Positions 1 to 10,135 of a DNA stretch of 64,000 nt are shown piece after piece. This DNA is from Zeugodacus cucurbitae (taxonomy: Eukaryota > Arthropoda > Insecta > Diptera > Tephritidae). Made by a program: the position numbers and the translations under genes. The stretch covers positions 36,946,001-37,010,000 of the forward strand of contig NC_071670.1 in assembly GCF_028554725.1 (NCBI RefSeq). The letters are read 5' to 3'. The first letter of the stretch is position 1; the number at the start of each line of letters is the position of its first letter. Below the pieces are notes generated by a model. That model was given only the letters and a program-made list of their open reading frames with translations. It was not told the origin of the DNA and made no database searches.

Positions 1-299
1 ATACTAAATTCTTTTGCACCAAGAAAAAAGTGTGAAAAAGCTCTACACTTTGCTTTCACATTCTAGTATTTGCGCTTCCCCGACTCACACTAGCCACATT
101 TCAAAAACGGGCATAGACCATTCTAGCCAACTTAACTGACATTTAAGAAGATTCACTTCAGCTTAACGCAAGCTTGACATTTTATCAACACAAACACACG
201 TGTTGGTATCTGTAAAAGTCTGTATATATGTATGTGTGCTACTATGCGTGAGCCATCAATTTTAGTTCGATTACACCGCAATGACGCGTTCGGTTAACT
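1..299. other. Noncoding flank
   Basis: AT-rich sequence with short ACAC and TATG runs. I see no coding frame or RNA gene in it. Confidence 0.6.
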
Positions 300-668
300 T
301 GGTAGACCTGCCTGCCAACGAGCGAGAGCGCCAAGCTGCAGTCAACAGTTACCTAAAAAGCACGACAGCGTGGCAAATCGGACAGATAGACAGGACAGAT
401 AGATAGTCAGAGAGACAGTCAGCCAGTCAGGTAGCGTGTCAACTTAGTGTGACGCAGCTTAGCCATGTTGTAAAGGTGCTTAAACTATCGTCGCTGCACT
501 TTTAGTTTTACGTTTTCGCTCCAATTTTGGCGAATTTTCAAGTGTTTTTTTTATTTTTTGCACCCGAGCGATGTGATTTGAATTTTAATGAGTGAAAATT
601 GCGCAACAGCAACAGTCGGTCGGTGCAAAAGTTTCGCAAATGTATATAACAGCCCATAAATGGTGAGT
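300..668 (+). promoter_or_regulatory. Candidate noncoding first exon or promoter region
   Basis: This stretch is less AT-rich than its surroundings and carries several CAGTCAG/TCAGT words near 405-430, which resemble the arthropod initiator TCAGT. It ends with an ATG at 660-662 directly abutting GTGAGT at 663-668, which matches a splice donor consensus. The pattern would fit a 5' UTR exon of a plus-strand gene whose next exon lies far away. No downstream exon or coding sequence could be recognised, so this is inference from short motifs only. Confidence 0.2.
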
Positions 669-1730
669 GGGCAAAAGCGAAATAAGGTTGAATAGTAGAA
701 GAGGCAGAGCCAGGGTTACAGCAAAACAGTTGTAGAAGTGTGATGTTTATTTAAATATAATTTTTATTTGACATTTAGTTAAATGAATTTGGAGATAAAT
801 ACTTAGAAATTACCTGTCAAGACAACACGCTTGTTCAAAATAAAAAATCGTAGTGCTGGCAACCCTGTCCATGAAAATATTTTTTTATAGCTTCTATATA
901 TTTTTTATGATAGATTTTTAACATGACAATCATAATCATCGAACATTAGACTTTAAAGCTCTCCTAAAATGCATGGCAACCCTACACATTTATCATAATT
1001 ATAACAAAAAATATCATGACAATTCTATCCATATATGATTTTTAAGTCAAATTCTCAAATTTTTCCTAAAATCAAGGCAAAAAATTAACTAAAGTACTTC
1101 GGGTTTCTTTTCAAATCAGTCTCTAGACTCTCACTATATCCCCCATATTTTCTCATCGAAATGTCAATCAATATTTTAAGTATTATATAACCTTGTTGTT
1201 GCCGAGCAATACTTTTTCCGGTTCTCTAAATCATGTCATGTCCCAATAAATCCCAATATAGATCCAGCATCTCTGAGGCGCCCTCGAAGCTTTTTCCTCA
1301 AACTCATAAGTGGTCTGAAACACTATGCAAATCTTTTCCTAAACTGATTTCTTATTTTCATGAGGGTTCTCAAAAGATTCTTGAAGCTAAAGACGTTCAT
1401 AATATATAAGCCTTAACTTGTAAGTATACTCATTGTCGAATCAAAGTACACCGAGAGGTTTAAGAGTATTCGAAGTAGAGTTGGAATTCTCAATGTCAAA
1501 ATATTCTAATCGTAATTCTCCCACTAGACTCTAATTTGTCAAGAATCGCCGAAATAAATAATGATAATTAATGTTGCTTAAAAATAAAGTCACTTCTAGA
1601 AATACCCAAAAAATCCGAAATAAATTAAATCTTCCGCAAAATTATTAAGAAAAAAATATCAATCTTCATCAAACTTTACCAAATACCAAGCTCAGGAATT
1701 CACTCCTAAAATCAGTGATTAAAGATCAGT
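669..1730. other. Noncoding AT-rich stretch
   Basis: Apart from the two GGCAAC units listed separately, I see no coding frame, RNA gene or element end. Stop codons are frequent in all frames. Confidence 0.6.
858..980 (+). repeat. GGCAAC repeat family, locus C (two units)
   Basis: The words TGGCAACCCT at 857 and 974 are 117 bp apart and are followed by similar AT-rich sequence. Spacing and core match the longer GGTGGCAAC arrays at 17.7 kb and 56.3 kb, so this looks like a two-unit relic of the same family in the same orientation. Confidence 0.4.
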
Positions 1731-1734
1731 TTAA

Positions 1735-1862
1735 AAACTACCAGCAAAGCCCCGATGGTGAAGATTTGGTGTAATAATACATTCAAGCTTTGGAAAGAAC
1801 GAGTTGAGTCGATGATCGCAGTTCTCGTAAACCAAGACCGTTCGAGTTCTTCAATGATGACT
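1735..1862 (+). pseudogene. Possible mariner-like transposase relic (N-terminal part)
   Basis: A short frame reads VDDRSSRKPRPFEF after a frame shift from a preceding WKERVE. This resembles the linker after the first helix-turn-helix in mariner transposases, where a D-D-R-x-S-x-R-P-K/R-P string is usual. The frame is broken and no catalytic region follows. The match rests on about 15 residues, so it could be chance. Confidence 0.2.
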
Positions 1863-4646
1863 TGAAGCAATAGATCTTAGATCTGATCTTACTTTCCAAA
1901 ACTTAATAAATTACAAAGGCAGAAGACAATTCTGCTTCGGAGCACAATAAACCTAATGAAGACAAAAGAGCGACATCTTGCGGTTATGCGTTCTTTCGAC
2001 TTCCCGAACTGTATTCTGCTATCAAGTGCAACGAAACAACAGTGGACCTCACAGAAGGAAAGTCTTTAGCCACCTGTTTTATAAAATTACACTTCCATTT
2101 ACTTGATAATGGAATGACTCAAGTCTCCTGCAGTAAAACTGTTTCCCTCCAGAAATTTTTGATAAGTAATTAAAACGACCGTAAAACTGAAAATGTACAT
2201 TTTTTGGATTCTCAAATTATTTTGTTTTAATTATCAAGACTACAGTGCTTTCGCGACTTTTTTTTTCAAAAGCCCTTCTTAGCACATCCTGTACATTTTT
2301 TACGCACTTTCAGGCAATAAAAAATTACGAACCATTGGACAAATATCAGTCGTCAGAAGCTTCCAGACAGCTTTTTGTTGTTGTCATTTGTGTCCCACGA
2401 CTGCTCAACACTGTCACCTTAAACATATTTACAATAACTCAACTGTCTCCCACCTGTACAACGAGCACATTTGGCTTATCCATAGTCCGCTACATTTATC
2501 TGTGCCATTTTTTTCTCGCACTTTCGTTTATTTCACGTTGAATGTTTCGCATTTTTACCATACCTTTTCAACGGCTTACACTTTGACGACCGACCCTTTC
2601 TGAGCGAAGCCCCAGCGAGAGTAGCTTCCTTTTCGTGCGTGAAAATCGCACGCAATCAAAAGTCACAGTGCCACCACTTCGATTTCCGACGGCGGCGAAA
2701 ACAAATATCCTTTCGACTTATTTGCGTAACTGTACTTATTCATTTTCGTGCCTACACTCGACGTCCGTCGTAGATCATTTACGCTTCAGCTGCGGCTCGC
2801 GTGAGTCGACCTAGCGAGTCGAGGAGAGGAGAGTTGGTTGCAAGCTGTGGGACACAAAAGAATTACAGTTACTTGTATGGTTGTATGCAACAAATGTGTG
2901 GAAAACGAATTAAATTTATTAACGACAGCTCCAGCATCCGCCACCTTCGCCAGGAAAATGAAAGCTATTGAAAGGCATTAAATTTATTGTTTAGTATTTT
3001 CGTTGGTTTGGTTGCATGAAAGTGCGTGCCGTGCACGCGGTTGTGTGTCATATACACAATGAGGACTAATGGGGTGACAGTGTTGCAGGGAGTGCTGTTG
3101 TTCACTAGCTGGAACGTGACTCGCCTTGAGAAGCACAAATTTGCTCAATTCGATTGATGAAGCTTTGTAAGAACCCGAATGAAACGCAGATTTCGCGCAA
3201 TTTGCTGCAACTGTTGCACGAATGTGCCTGGAATTGTGAAACTGGAACTAGTCTTTGCTTGACTACAAGTGAAAGTTTTAGAAGAAAAGTCTCACGAATA
3301 ACCAGTAGTAGCTGTAGTGCAGAGAGAGAGAGGTCAAATGTGAGCGCTCAGTCAGAAGCATGTACGAGTCTCGCACGTATTTCTCAACGACTATTCCTCA
3401 ATAGACTATTCCTCCCTCAATGACTTACTAGACTTAAAGGAACATACTCGGAGGCGAGTGCTCTACGCTTTGGAAAGGACCCGTAGTGATATCTGCTCTC
3501 TCTCCTAAGTAGCTTCTCTCAAAACAATGAGGAGGATCTGAATCTCTGAAAAAACCTAAGAAATGAGTCTATGGAAAACAGGAACCAGAAAACCATACCA
3601 AAGGATCCGAGACAAATTTTCTTTATTTAATTTCCTCTCCATTATCTCTCTTGTGACTTTCTTTGAAAAATCTTTTTAATATAATTTCAAAGTTACGAGC
3701 CAACATTAAGACTGCCAGTGCCTTATTTCAGTTTCACAAAAACTCTGAGAAAAACTCAATTAAGCAAAAAACACTTGGAAACGAAATGCCAGTAAATCTT
3801 CCAACGCAAATGGTACAAAAAAAAAGAGGTAGCAACATTTACCAATTGCAAGGCGGAATGAAAATGTTTACTACTGGACAACAAGTTCCAACAAAAGCAC
3901 AGGCTCCACATGTATGAAGGCAATAATTGAGCAAAGACAGCGACGTTACAACCACAGTCAAGTTGCCACTTTACGCTCAATAAGCTGGGAGATAAACAAG
4001 TGAAGTACGGAAAGCCTTTTAAAGGCGCTGCAGCTGCACAGAAAAAAATTGAAGATACGAGTTGCTGCTGGAATAACGAGTTAAACTCAATTTTATGGCG
4101 TCATAAAGCAGAATGCAACAGCTGCTATTGTGTCTTTGTATAGCAGGAGGTCAGAGTGGACAGAGAGAGGTCAACGAGATTTAAAATGAAAACTGTCTAA
4201 AGACAAACGAATTCCGTTTACTACAACGTCTTCAAACCTTTGAGGGTCTTATTTCAAACGCTGAGTTTTCAAAAATAAGGCTTTAAGCTGAAGCAAAGTC
4301 ATCTTGAAACTCGAGTACGTCACGGCAGTACATCACTTAGTTGGTGTTGAATTCTTGATCCAGCGAAACTAAAGAAGAATTGCAGAATAGTAAACTCCAC
4401 ATTACACCAATCTTTAATGTCCATCGATGATATCTGCGGTTCCCAAAACCTCTGAAAAACAGATCCGTCCTTTTACTTGAGGAGCAACGCACGAGTGACA
4501 GCTTTTTAAGCCCATGTGGAGTTGAGTTTCTACGAGCTCTGACGCTCTAAAAATTCGTTTTTGATACAGACCTCACGAAGGATATGAGACCTGTTTTTTA
4601 TCATTAAACTTACACTTCGTTTTCAAAGACGGTATTTTGTATGGCT
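1863..4646. other. Noncoding stretch, partly less AT-rich
   Basis: No gene recognised. The part at about 2590-2830 is richer in G and C with many CGA words and could be regulatory or a noncoding exon. Small open frames at 2245-2541 and 3154-3423 have low-complexity translations and no recognisable domain. Confidence 0.55.
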
Positions 4647-4659
4647 AAGCTTTTTGAAC
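4647..4659 (+). repeat. Target-site duplication, left copy (AAGCTTTTTGAAC)
   Basis: The 13-bp word AAGCTTTTTGAAC occurs here and again at 5121-5133, exactly flanking the truncated RTE copy. A direct repeat of this length is the mark of target-primed reverse transcription. Confidence 0.9.
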
Positions 4660-5096
4660 TCTCGACGAACAAAAACCAAACTCTACAAGTCTCTCATCAT
4701 TCCCGTCCTACTTTACGGTGCAGAAACATGGACGATGTCAACATCCGATGAGACGGCACTAGGAGTTTTCGAGAGAAAGGTTTTGCGGAAGATTTATGGT
4801 CCCTTAAGAATTGGCAACGGCGAATACCGCAGACGATGGAACGATGAGCTGTATGTATTATTCGACGCTGGCTAGGTCATGTTGTTCGAATGGATGAAAG
4901 TGCTCCAGCTCTGAAAGTATTCGATGCAGTACCCGCTGGTGGAAGCCGAGGAAGAGAGAGACCTCCACTCCGATAGAAGGACCAGGTGGAGAGGGACCTG
5001 GCTTCGCTTGGTATAACCAATTGACGCCAAACTACCAGAAGGACGGATACGTGGAGCGCTGTATTGGACTCGGCTCTAACCGCGTAAGCGGTGTCT
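4660..5096 (+). pseudogene. RTE reverse transcriptase C-terminus, frameshifted
   Basis: The frame encodes the conserved C-terminal block seen in the other copy (TKTKLYKSLIIPVLLYGAE, then the FERKVLRKIYGP region). After 4867 a 40-bp segment, equivalent to 13499-13538 of the longer copy, is missing, which shifts the frame and gives a stop at 4873-4875. Beyond the deletion the second frame resumes the RMDESAPALKVFDAVPAG block. The deletion endpoints share a short CG/ACG word, which suggests microhomology-mediated loss after insertion. Confidence 0.9.
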
Positions 5097-5120
5097 ACGC
5101 CAGTCAAGAAGAAGAAGAAG
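4660..5120 (+). mobile_element. 5'-truncated RTE-type LINE, 3' end only
   Basis: Non-LTR retrotransposon fragment holding only the end of the reverse transcriptase ORF and the short 3' UTR. It aligns with 13291-13788 of the longer copy in this window, with about 12 substitutions over the first 207 bases. It ends in a GAA-type short tandem tail, as RTE elements do. It is bounded by a perfect 13-bp direct repeat. Truncation at insertion, rather than later erosion, explains the clean left junction. It has no coding capacity for mobilisation. Confidence 0.9.
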
Positions 5121-5133
5121 AAGCTTTTTGAAC
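5121..5133 (+). repeat. Target-site duplication, right copy (AAGCTTTTTGAAC)
   Basis: Perfect copy of 4647-4659, directly after the GAA tail of the truncated RTE copy. Confidence 0.9.
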
Positions 5134-7418
5134 AGTCGAAATGAGTCTGATACTGCTCTTGACGAACAAAACACCTAAATATCTGCTATCGTAGAAGGTA
5201 GAAGGTAGGATATGCTCATGAGAATTATGGGATTATTGGGAAAAACTGACCCCCAAATTTTTGTAAGTCGCGATATCTAACGGAAACATCACCAAGACTA
5301 CTGCGGCATATGCCAGTCCCACGAATTAACAAGAGTTTAAAGAAAAAGCAATATATAGAAGACAGAGTAAGAAAGATTTGCAGTCCAACCAAGGCCCTTA
5401 GACGATGCCTAAAAAGCACTCTACAAGGCACACGCAATTTTTCATCTACGCGCCAGCAGCAAACGACAACGAATGCGAATGCCAATAAAAGGCCATAGAG
5501 CGCTTGGGCATTCATCTATTTTAACACTCGCAATTAGCTATAAATCACACTTTTTACAACCGGCACCCGACGAGAAGGGCTAACAATGTAACATGCTGCG
5601 AGAATGTGAAATTGCATGGAAGGCGAGACAATCAACTGCTATTGTCGAAGGGATACTTTTTTAATCGCTCGCTTTTTGACACAAAAACCATTAATGGCGA
5701 TTGGATACATTTTCTCAGCTGGGAGTTGACAAAAATTCAGTGAAAATTCTGGTGAAATTGACAGAGATAAGCTTAAGATACGCTTGAACCTATAACTCTT
5801 TAAAAGACCTTAAAAATAAATTTCATCAACTACTAACTCTTCTCCGATATCTGAAATTCTAGAGCCGCTCCGAAACATTAGCATTGCACAATTAATTTTT
5901 GGAATTTTCAATTGTTTCCATTTCTCATTTAAATCCCGCACTCCTACACATGCCCCGAAAATGTGTCACCGTTTGCTCTTCAAATGACCCCCACTGCGTG
6001 AGTATGTGCGTGTGCGAGAGTGTACAACAATAGCGAAAGCAGCATGCCAACTGCTGATAGGTCCAGCTGAGCGAAATCAAGTGGAAAATCATTTTGAAAT
6101 CACCGAACAAAATCTTTACGACATTTATTGCAATGGAAACAGTGAAAAATAGAAAGCAACAACAATAAATGTTGTAGAAAAACGAAATGAGTAGAAAAAC
6201 TCCAGCTGTGCTCAAGTGACAAACGATAACGGAGAAAAGCTACAAAATGGAATTAACAAAACTCACTTTGACGCCAATACAAAGCATACTTCAAGGCGCA
6301 AGACACGGTTGAATGTCGCAGCATAGAGAAAACGACATTTGAAAACTACAATAACACAAACAGCATGCGCGCATACTAATAATAATAGAGCAGCAAAGCG
6401 TGTGTAGAGAAGCTTAGCGAAATGACAAAGAAAGACAGGAAGACAAATGCGAAGAAATCCAATAGAAAGTTAGAAACAAATTGCTAGGAAAACTAAAACT
6501 TAAAAATATAAAAACAACAAAAACAAAGCGAGTTTTAAAGCAGAAAAAACATATGAAATACTCAAAAAAACCAGCAATTCAAAGCAAACCGGTAGCCACC
6601 ACTTGAGCTCGACATAGCAAAAAAGACACAGCTTCGAAGATAACTCGAAGTTAGACGACGTTGACGAATACGTAGTGCGATAACGAGCTTAACTCACAAA
6701 AACAGTAAAGAAAAAATTAAAGAATCTGTAAAAAAATAAGTTTATTTGGTCTCAGACATACCCGTTGGGCCACCCCACTCGACGTCAACTAAAGCAGCAG
6801 AAGATAAATGATGACATTCAAGCAGCTGCGACAAAATTGTAAAACTCACTAGAGCAAGATTGCAAGACTGAGCGCACAAAGCGTTGTAAAAGCTTAATAA
6901 ATTTCCAAAAAAAAAACACAAAAAATAGCAAATTGCATACTCGTAAAAACCAGCCAAATGTCTTTGCGTTGCATACTTTCCGGAGCAATGTCAATATAAA
7001 ATATCTGATTTCAACTGCGCGCAGCTGCAGCACGACCCTACTCATAAAGCGAAATGTATGGAACATATTTTTGTGAAGCGAAATTTGTTAAATGAAAACG
7101 CGATTGGTCACTTGTGGGCCAAGTGCAAGAGACAAGTTGCGAAAAAAACTAATAGCCAAAAAGTATGCAAGAAAAAATATAATTTTTTCTTTTTGCTTAA
7201 TGAAATATACACATGTTGACTAGAAAGTTGCAGAAATAAATTGCTCTTTTCAATATCTACTATCTTAGAGTATAATGGAAACTTCTGAAAATTTGTAAGA
7301 CCGATAGTTTTGGAACATAAGTTGCTTTAATTTTCCCAAAAAATCTATTACGTAAAGTGTTTTCTCTCCTTTAACCGACTTGAAATTCAATTAGGTATAA
7401 GAAAGCCCGTCAAAGAAT
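5134..7418. other. Noncoding stretch
   Basis: No gene or element end recognised. Small open frames on both strands (for example 5225-5515 minus and 5925-6215 minus) are low-complexity and lack domains. Much of 6200-6700 is A-rich. Confidence 0.6.
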
Positions 7419-7581
7419 TGTCAGATTACAGCTGTCAAATATATGTCAAAGAGATTTCAGATGACATATAAGTCAGATGGCATCTGTTTGGATAACAATC
7501 AAATAACAAATGTCAATTTTCTGTCAGCTGGATCTGTCATATTTAATGTCAGTTGTCAGATCTTCCAACACCCATTTGACA
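7419..7581. promoter_or_regulatory. TGTCA/TGACA site cluster
   Basis: Ten copies of TGTCA or its complement lie in 163 bp, at 7419, 7433, 7444, 7462, 7511, 7522, 7535, 7547, 7554 and 7577. TGTCA is the core bound by TALE homeodomain proteins such as Homothorax and TGIF-type factors. The cluster could be an enhancer or simply a decayed internally repetitive element. Two CAGCTG E-boxes are nearby or embedded. No neighbouring gene is visible to assign a target. Confidence 0.35.
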
Positions 7582-8302
7582 TATTCCATCTTCCAAAAAC
7601 CAAATTTATTAAAAATTCATAAACAATTAACCAAGTAAATATTAGAAGTTTCAACATTAATTACTCAAATTTGATATGCATCCGCAAACGTGGAAATCTC
7701 ACACATCACTCTGACTTGTCATGAGGTCAGGCAATTGCAGCTAATTAACTGTAAATATTATATTAGCAACACAACACGTGCACATACAACATACAACAAA
7801 CACAAGCACACATATTGTACTGGATCATGCATAAATTGTTGCAAATCGCCAAATGCAAATCTTCAGTCGTGCCGATTGACTGCGCATCAATCGCATTAGC
7901 AGCAGGAAGTCCATGTTTACTTTGCCCTCAAAGACATGAGGGGGCTGCGGCGGTATTCAGACAGCTGATCAAATTAGTTGCTGAATGCAATTCAGTATAA
8001 ATGTATGTATGCGTATTAGTTTATATACAAATAAGTAGAGTGATAGCAGTTTAAGTCTCGCGTCTCACTCACTGCGGCTAAGTAGCTATCAAAGCGTTAT
8101 TTAAGCGTATGAGATGAGCAAATCAAGCTGTCCGCCGACACTAAATGCAAATTACTGACATGACACCGTTGTGACACTTGTAATTGTCGACCAAATACAT
8201 AGGTACATAAGGAGATAAATTGGAAGTTATATAATAGGAGGAGAACATAGAGATAATAGGGTGAGGCAAAAAACTTGTTCGAGTACCTATCGAGTCCTTA
8301 TT
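7582..8302. other. Noncoding stretch
   Basis: Nothing recognisable; the overlapping small plus-strand frames at 7690-8000 have no domain and no codon pattern that sets them apart. Confidence 0.6.
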
Positions 8303-8476
8303 GTAAAATATAAAATAAAATAAAATTAAATTAAATTAAATAAAATAAAATAAATAAAATAAAATAAAATAAAATAAAGTAAAATAACATAAAATAAAAT
8401 AAAATGAAAAATAATAAAATAAAAAATAAATAAAATAAAATAACATAAAATAAAATAAAATAAAATAAAATAAAAA
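8303..8476. repeat. AAAAT pentanucleotide microsatellite
   Basis: About 170 bp of TAAAA units with scattered variants (TTAAA, AACAT, AAATG). The minus-strand open frame across it (8331-8549) encodes only F, L, I and Y runs and is an artefact of the repeat. Confidence 0.95.
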
Positions 8477-8825
8477 AACAGGTAAATACCATTTCTATCG
8501 CATTATTTTCATTTAAACGGTTAACGTGCTTTTGTCGTAAGTTACTCATAGTAACTTAAATATACATGATCAAGTCTCTAAAATAAATGAATAGCTTAGA
8601 TTAAAATAATAACTTCAATGGAATTATTTAAAAAAAAAAAAACTTAAATTTTCACTATCTTCTCTAATGAAATCGCCGCATTAAATTTGTTTAGTTACTC
8701 ATACGCCATGTAGGACCAACCACACCATTGACCGGCTACTTAAACACACGCGCAGCGCTGGACCCGCTAAAAACAAACAGATGCGTTCCAATAAAGGCAA
8801 GCACATGTGTTTGTGTGAACTTATG
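8477..8825. other. Noncoding stretch before the mariner insertion
   Basis: AT-rich, no coding frame or recognisable motif. Confidence 0.6.
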
Positions 8826-8827
8826 TA

Positions 8828-8842
8828 ACGGGTGATTTTTTT
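8828..8842 (+). repeat. mariner left terminal inverted repeat
   Basis: ACGGGTGATTTTTTT matches the complement of 10120-10133 in all but the two outermost bases. It is preceded by TA. Confidence 0.75.
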
Positions 8843-8940
8843 GAGGTTAGGATTTTCATGCATTAGTATTTGACAGATCACGTGGGATTTCAGACATGGT
8901 GTCAAAGAGAAAGATGCTCAGTATGCTTTGACATTTCATC

Positions 8941-10026
8941 ATGAATAGACTTACTAACGAGCAACGCTTGCAAATCATTGAATTTTATTACCAAAATCAG
9001 TGTTCGGTTCGAAATGTGTTTCGCGCTTTACGTCCGATTTATGGTCTACATAATCGACCAAGTGAGCAAACAATTAATGCGATTGTGACCAAGTTTCGCA
9101 CTCAGTTTACTTTATTGGACATTAAACCAACCACACGAATGCGTACAGTGCGTACAGAAGAGAATATTGCGTCTGTTTCTGAGAGTGTGGCTGAAGACCG
9201 TGAAATGTCGATTCGTCGCCGTTCGCAGCAATTGGGTTTGTGTTATTCGACCACATGGAAGATTTTACGCAAAGATCTTGGTGTAAAACCGTATAAAATA
9301 CAGCTCGTGCAAGAACTGAAGCCGAACGATCTGCCACAACGTCGAATTTTCAGTGAATGGGCCCTAGAAAAGTTGGCAGAAAATCCGCTTTTTTATCGAC
9401 AAATTTTGTTCAGCGATGAGGCTCATTTCTGGTTGAATGGCTACGTAAATAAGCAAAATTGCCGCATTTGGGGTGAAGAGCAACCAGAAGCCGTTCAAGA
9501 ACTGCCCATGCATCCCGAAAAATGCACTGTTTGGTGTGGTTTGTACGCTGGTGGAATCATTGGACCGTATTTTTTCAAAGATGCTGTTGGACGCAACGTT
9601 ACGGTGAATGGCGATCGCTATCGTTCGATGCTAACAAACTTTTTGTTGCCAAAAATGGAAGAACTGAACTTGGTTGACATGTGGTTTCAACAAGATGGCG
9701 CTACATGCCACACAGCTCGCGATTCTATGGCCATTTTGAGGGAAAACTTCGGAGAACAATTCATCTCAAGAAATGGACCCGTAAGTTGGCCACCAAGATC
9801 ATGCGATTTAACGCCTTTAGACTATTTTTTGTGGGGCTACGTCAAGTCTAAAGTCTACAGAAATAAGCCAGCAACTATTCCAGCTTTGGAAGACAACATT
9901 TCCGAAGAAATTCGGGCTATTCCGGCCGAAATGCTCGAAAAAGTTGCCCAAAATTGGACTTTCCGAATGGACCACCTAAGACGCAGCCGCGGTCAACATT
10001 TAAATGAAATTATCTTCAAAAAGTAA
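8941..10026 (+). CDS. DD41D mariner transposase
   Basis: Intact 361-residue transposase that would bind the element ends and catalyse excision and reinsertion at TA in the nucleus. An N-terminal helix-turn-helix (about residues 3-55) is followed by a second one (about 88-118, SIRRRSQQLGLCYSTTWKIL). The catalytic triad is visible as D159 (FSDEAHFWL), D252 (WFQQDGATCHTA) and D294 (CDLTPLDYFLWG), giving 92 and 41 residues between them. The usual mariner linker is replaced by QLVQELKPNDLPQR. The start is the first in-frame ATG after the 5' UTR, preceded by CATC, and it is conserved as CATCATG in both relatives in this window. Length is typical for mariner. No stop or frame shift is present, so it may encode an active enzyme. 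Confidence 0.95.
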   Translation: MNRLTNEQRLQIIEFYYQNQCSVRNVFRALRPIYGLHNRPSEQTINAIVTKFRTQFTLLDIKPTTRMRTVRTEENIASVSESVAEDREMSIRRRSQQLGLCYSTTWKILRKDLGVKPYKIQLVQELKPNDLPQRRIFSEWALEKLAENPLFYRQILFSDEAHFWLNGYVNKQNCRIWGEEQPEAVQELPMHPEKCTVWCGLYAGGIIGPYFFKDAVGRNVTVNGDRYRSMLTNFLLPKMEELNLVDMWFQQDGATCHTARDSMAILRENFGEQFISRNGPVSWPPRSCDLTPLDYFLWGYVKSKVYRNKPATIPALEDNISEEIRAIPAEMLEKVAQNWTFRMDHLRRSRGQHLNEIIFKK

Positions 10027-10052
10027 ATGTCATGAACCAATCTAACGTTTCA

Positions 10053-10058
10053 AATAAA
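10053..10058 (+). terminator. Polyadenylation signal of the mariner
   Basis: AATAAA lies 27 bases after the transposase stop and before the right inverted repeat. Confidence 0.6.
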
Positions 10059-10119
10059 GAACCGATGAGATTTTGCAAATTTTATGCGTTTTTTTTTTTT
10101 TTAAAGTTATCAAGCTCTT

Positions 10120-10133
10120 AAAAAATCACCCTA
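10120..10133 (-). repeat. mariner right terminal inverted repeat
   Basis: Complement reads TAGGGTGATTTTTT, matching the left end. It is followed by TA. Confidence 0.75.
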
Positions 10134-10135
10134 TA

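Larger units (their letters stand above)
8828..10133 (+). mobile_element. Complete Tc1/mariner-superfamily transposon, DD41D (rosa-type)
   Basis: A cut-and-paste DNA transposon of about 1.3 kb. The left end ACGGGTGATTTTTT (8828-8841) and the right end read on the minus strand, TAGGGTGATTTTTT (10133-10120), form short terminal inverted repeats with two mismatches at the tip. A TA dinucleotide lies outside each end (8826-8827 and 10134-10135), as expected for this superfamily. The single ORF inside is full length. The catalytic spacing places it with the DD41D group, of which the rosa elements of tephritid flies are the first described members. That family name is from spacing and sequence feel, not from a search. 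Confidence 0.9.

Noticed and set aside
8331..8549. 72-codon frame of F, L, I and Y
   Set aside because: Artefact of the AAAAT microsatellite.
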